A stretch of 64,000 nucleotides of DNA from an uncultured Mucispirillum sp. Lineage in GTDB: Bacteria; Chrysiogenota; Deferribacteres; Deferribacterales; Mucispirillaceae. A program made the translations under genes and the position numbers. The notes under the pieces were generated by a model. It was not told where the DNA came from. It ran no database searches and worked only from the letters and a program-made list of their open reading frames with translations. Below are positions 62,600 to 64,000 of this stretch, piece after piece (positions within the stretch are counted from its first letter, which is position 1; each line of letters starts with the position of its first letter). The DNA lies in contig CALURO010000010.1 of assembly GCA_944323205.1 (NCBI GenBank), positions 1 through 64,000 of the forward strand. The letters are read 5' to 3'.

Positions 62600-63541
62600 A
62601 TGGATAATAATAACTTATATAAACACATAGTAGATTTATATGACAATAAACCTGTAACAAGAAAAGAATATTTGATAGTTTTAGTGATTTATTCACTTAT
62701 TACTTTATTATTTTATTTTGTCCCAATAAAATTTGTATCAGCATTAGCAGGTTTAGTTTTAGTTCTCTTTTTTCCATTATTATTTATTGCAACTTTTAAC
62801 AGGTTAAAAAATACTATTATTACTACTATTCCTGCTTTTATATTATCTTTTTTTATTCCTTATATGATTTTAGTTCTTCAAGTATCAACTGATGACCTGA
62901 ACATGATTATACCTCTTGAAAAGTATTATAACATTATATTTCTTGCATATTTTCCATTATTATTTTTATCAGGGTTAATTTTACCAGTTTCTAAAAAAAT
63001 CAAAAAAATTACTTATGAAAAGATAAATGAAGATAATAAAAAATCAAATTTACTACATATTTTTAATGATTTGATTACTTTAAATTTAAAAGCATCTATT
63101 AATAAAGTAGAGTATATTACATCCTGCATATTAGCTTTTATATTACCTATTTGCATGTTTGTTTTATCATATATATTAGTTATATTATTAAGAATATTTT
63201 ACAGAAGTAATTTAAATGCTGCAAATATATTTACAGGCGATGGTCCATTTGTATTAGATGTTGTTGGCCCATATTTAATAATATTCATAAGTTTAGCTAT
63301 ATGTATAGCAGTTACTATTATTTTATTTTTTCTATTATTTATTTTGCGACTTAATGATATTACAAACAACTTCTATATAAAATTTTCTATTATTACAGCT
63401 TATATTATACTTCTAGCAGCTGGAATAAAAGTATTAATAGTCAAAGATAATTTAGCAGGGATATTTGTATATGCCATATCTCTATTCATAATACCTGCAT
63501 TTATAAATGGAAAATCTATAAAAAAGCAAATGTTATCATAA
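62600..63541 (+). CDS. Polytopic membrane protein of unknown function
   Basis: A 313-residue protein with about 8-9 hydrophobic helices and a central hydrophilic loop (residues about 130-165). Two halves look related: each starts with a short basic segment (KPVTRKEYLIVLVIYSLITL; KASINKVEYITSCILAFILP) and later has a short arginine motif (LFIATFNRLKN; LFILRLNDITN), suggesting a duplicated DUF805-like unit, though this is by eye only. It has GCAGGG upstream of the ATG. Divergent from yebC; a secreted protein gene follows 26 bases later. Confidence 0.6.
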   Translation: MDNNNLYKHIVDLYDNKPVTRKEYLIVLVIYSLITLLFYFVPIKFVSALAGLVLVLFFPLLFIATFNRLKNTIITTIPAFILSFFIPYMILVLQVSTDDLNMIIPLEKYYNIIFLAYFPLLFLSGLILPVSKKIKKITYEKINEDNKKSNLLHIFNDLITLNLKASINKVEYITSCILAFILPICMFVLSYILVILLRIFYRSNLNAANIFTGDGPFVLDVVGPYLIIFISLAICIAVTIILFFLLFILRLNDITNNFYIKFSIITAYIILLAAGIKVLIVKDNLAGIFVYAISLFIIPAFINGKSIKKQMLS

Positions 63542-63567
63542 ATAAATAAATAAAAAGAGAGGGAAAA

Positions 63568-64000
63568 ATGAAATTATTTTTAGCATTTATTATGCTTATA
63601 TGTGTTACTGGAACCACATATGCAGAAGAAAAAACAATAACATTGAATGAATATTTTGATTCAGTGCTTAAAACAAATTGTTCCAAATTTACAAAATTAG
63701 AAAGTAATAAGGATTATTACAATAATAAAGACGCTGTTAAAAGATGTAACTATGAAATAAACCTTATAAAAGCTATTCAGAAAGATAATTTAAAAGAATT
63801 TGATAATCTTATTAAAAAAAATGAATATGAGTTAGATAATGTATATAATGAATCATTTACTATTATGGATAGTGAGATTAATGTTATGCCTATTCATGTT
63901 ACAGTTGTTTATAACAGCCAAAAAATATTTAAAACACTTCTTAATACTTATGTTAAAAATGGAAGAAGAATAAATACTCCTATAACTGAACGGGAATATG
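63568..64000 (+). CDS. Exported protein, possibly ankyrin-like (cut by window end)
   Basis: The frame is open from ATG 63568 to the end of the window, at least 144 residues. Residues 1-19 are a signal peptide (MKLFLAFIMLICVTGTTYA). The mature part contains KAIQKDNLKEFDNLIKKNEY and NVMPIHVTVVYNSQKIFKTLL, spacing like ankyrin repeats (NxxPIHxAV...xxxIxxLL). AGAGGGAAAA precedes the start. It probably forms an operon with the membrane protein upstream. Full length and function are unknown. Confidence 0.6.
   Translation, partial: MKLFLAFIMLICVTGTTYAEEKTITLNEYFDSVLKTNCSKFTKLESNKDYYNNKDAVKRCNYEINLIKAIQKDNLKEFDNLIKKNEYELDNVYNESFTIMDSEINVMPIHVTVVYNSQKIFKTLLNTYVKNGRRINTPITEREY

Overview
The window is AT-rich, gene-dense bacterial chromosome from a Gram-negative organism: kdsA (lipopolysaccharide Kdo synthesis), several lipobox lipoproteins and a CptA-like phosphoethanolamine transferase are present. 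A CheX phosphatase, a class II superoxide reductase, ATP-dependent PckA and a ClpC-type chaperone together suggest a motile anaerobe or microaerophile. The combination looks most like the Deferribacterota, perhaps Mucispirillum, but this is inferred from gene content and composition, not from a search.

Layout. 1-9.2 kb: putP, an M16 peptidase, cheX, alaS, an HTH regulator, pckA and a small HNH protein. 9.3-13.7 kb: eight small, helix-rich, mostly exported or lipid-anchored proteins in tandem that look like diverged paralogues. This is the least explained gene set in the window. 13.8-14.2 kb: superoxide reductase. 14.3-23.8 kb: a leftward defence island with a PLD fragment, type I R-M genes hsdR, hsdS and hsdM, and three extra genes (PIN-domain protein, 116-aa unknown, KAP-type NTPase). 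It is driven by a clear promoter and ends next to tRNA-Ser(UGA). 24-39 kb: housekeeping and metabolism, including a GspG-like secreted protein, a PanE-Nudix fusion, clpC, an ACT protein, def, a dehydrogenase, an MFS transporter, kdsA, hisF-hisE-argH and lipoproteins. 39.1-41.05 kb: repeats with MITE-like elements around a DUF2442/DUF4160 pair. 41-50.9 kb: a frameshifted GDPD-like gene, the CptA-like transferase, folE2, the rpmH-rnpA-yidD-yidC-khpB block, an acidic unknown protein and fabI. 51-58.2 kb: a second type I R-M locus (hsdM, rhuM, hsdS, broken hsdR). 58.2-62.4 kb: radA, ruvB, ruvA, ruvC and yebC. 62.6-64 kb: a membrane protein and a secreted protein cut by the window end.

The most striking signals are switches in the two R-M loci. 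hsdM of locus 1 has a nine-G tract that keeps it in frame. hsdS of locus 2 has a nine-G tract exactly between its two target-recognition halves, where gain or loss of one G gives an immediate stop. The same hsdS carries 12-bp tandem repeats encoding TAEL, the linker known from EcoR124I-type enzymes. hsdR of locus 2 is interrupted by a frameshift at a seven-A run. Together these suggest a genome that varies its DNA methylation by slippage.

Three families of short non-coding repeats occur between genes. One has perfect 22-bp terminal inverted repeats and flanking direct repeats.
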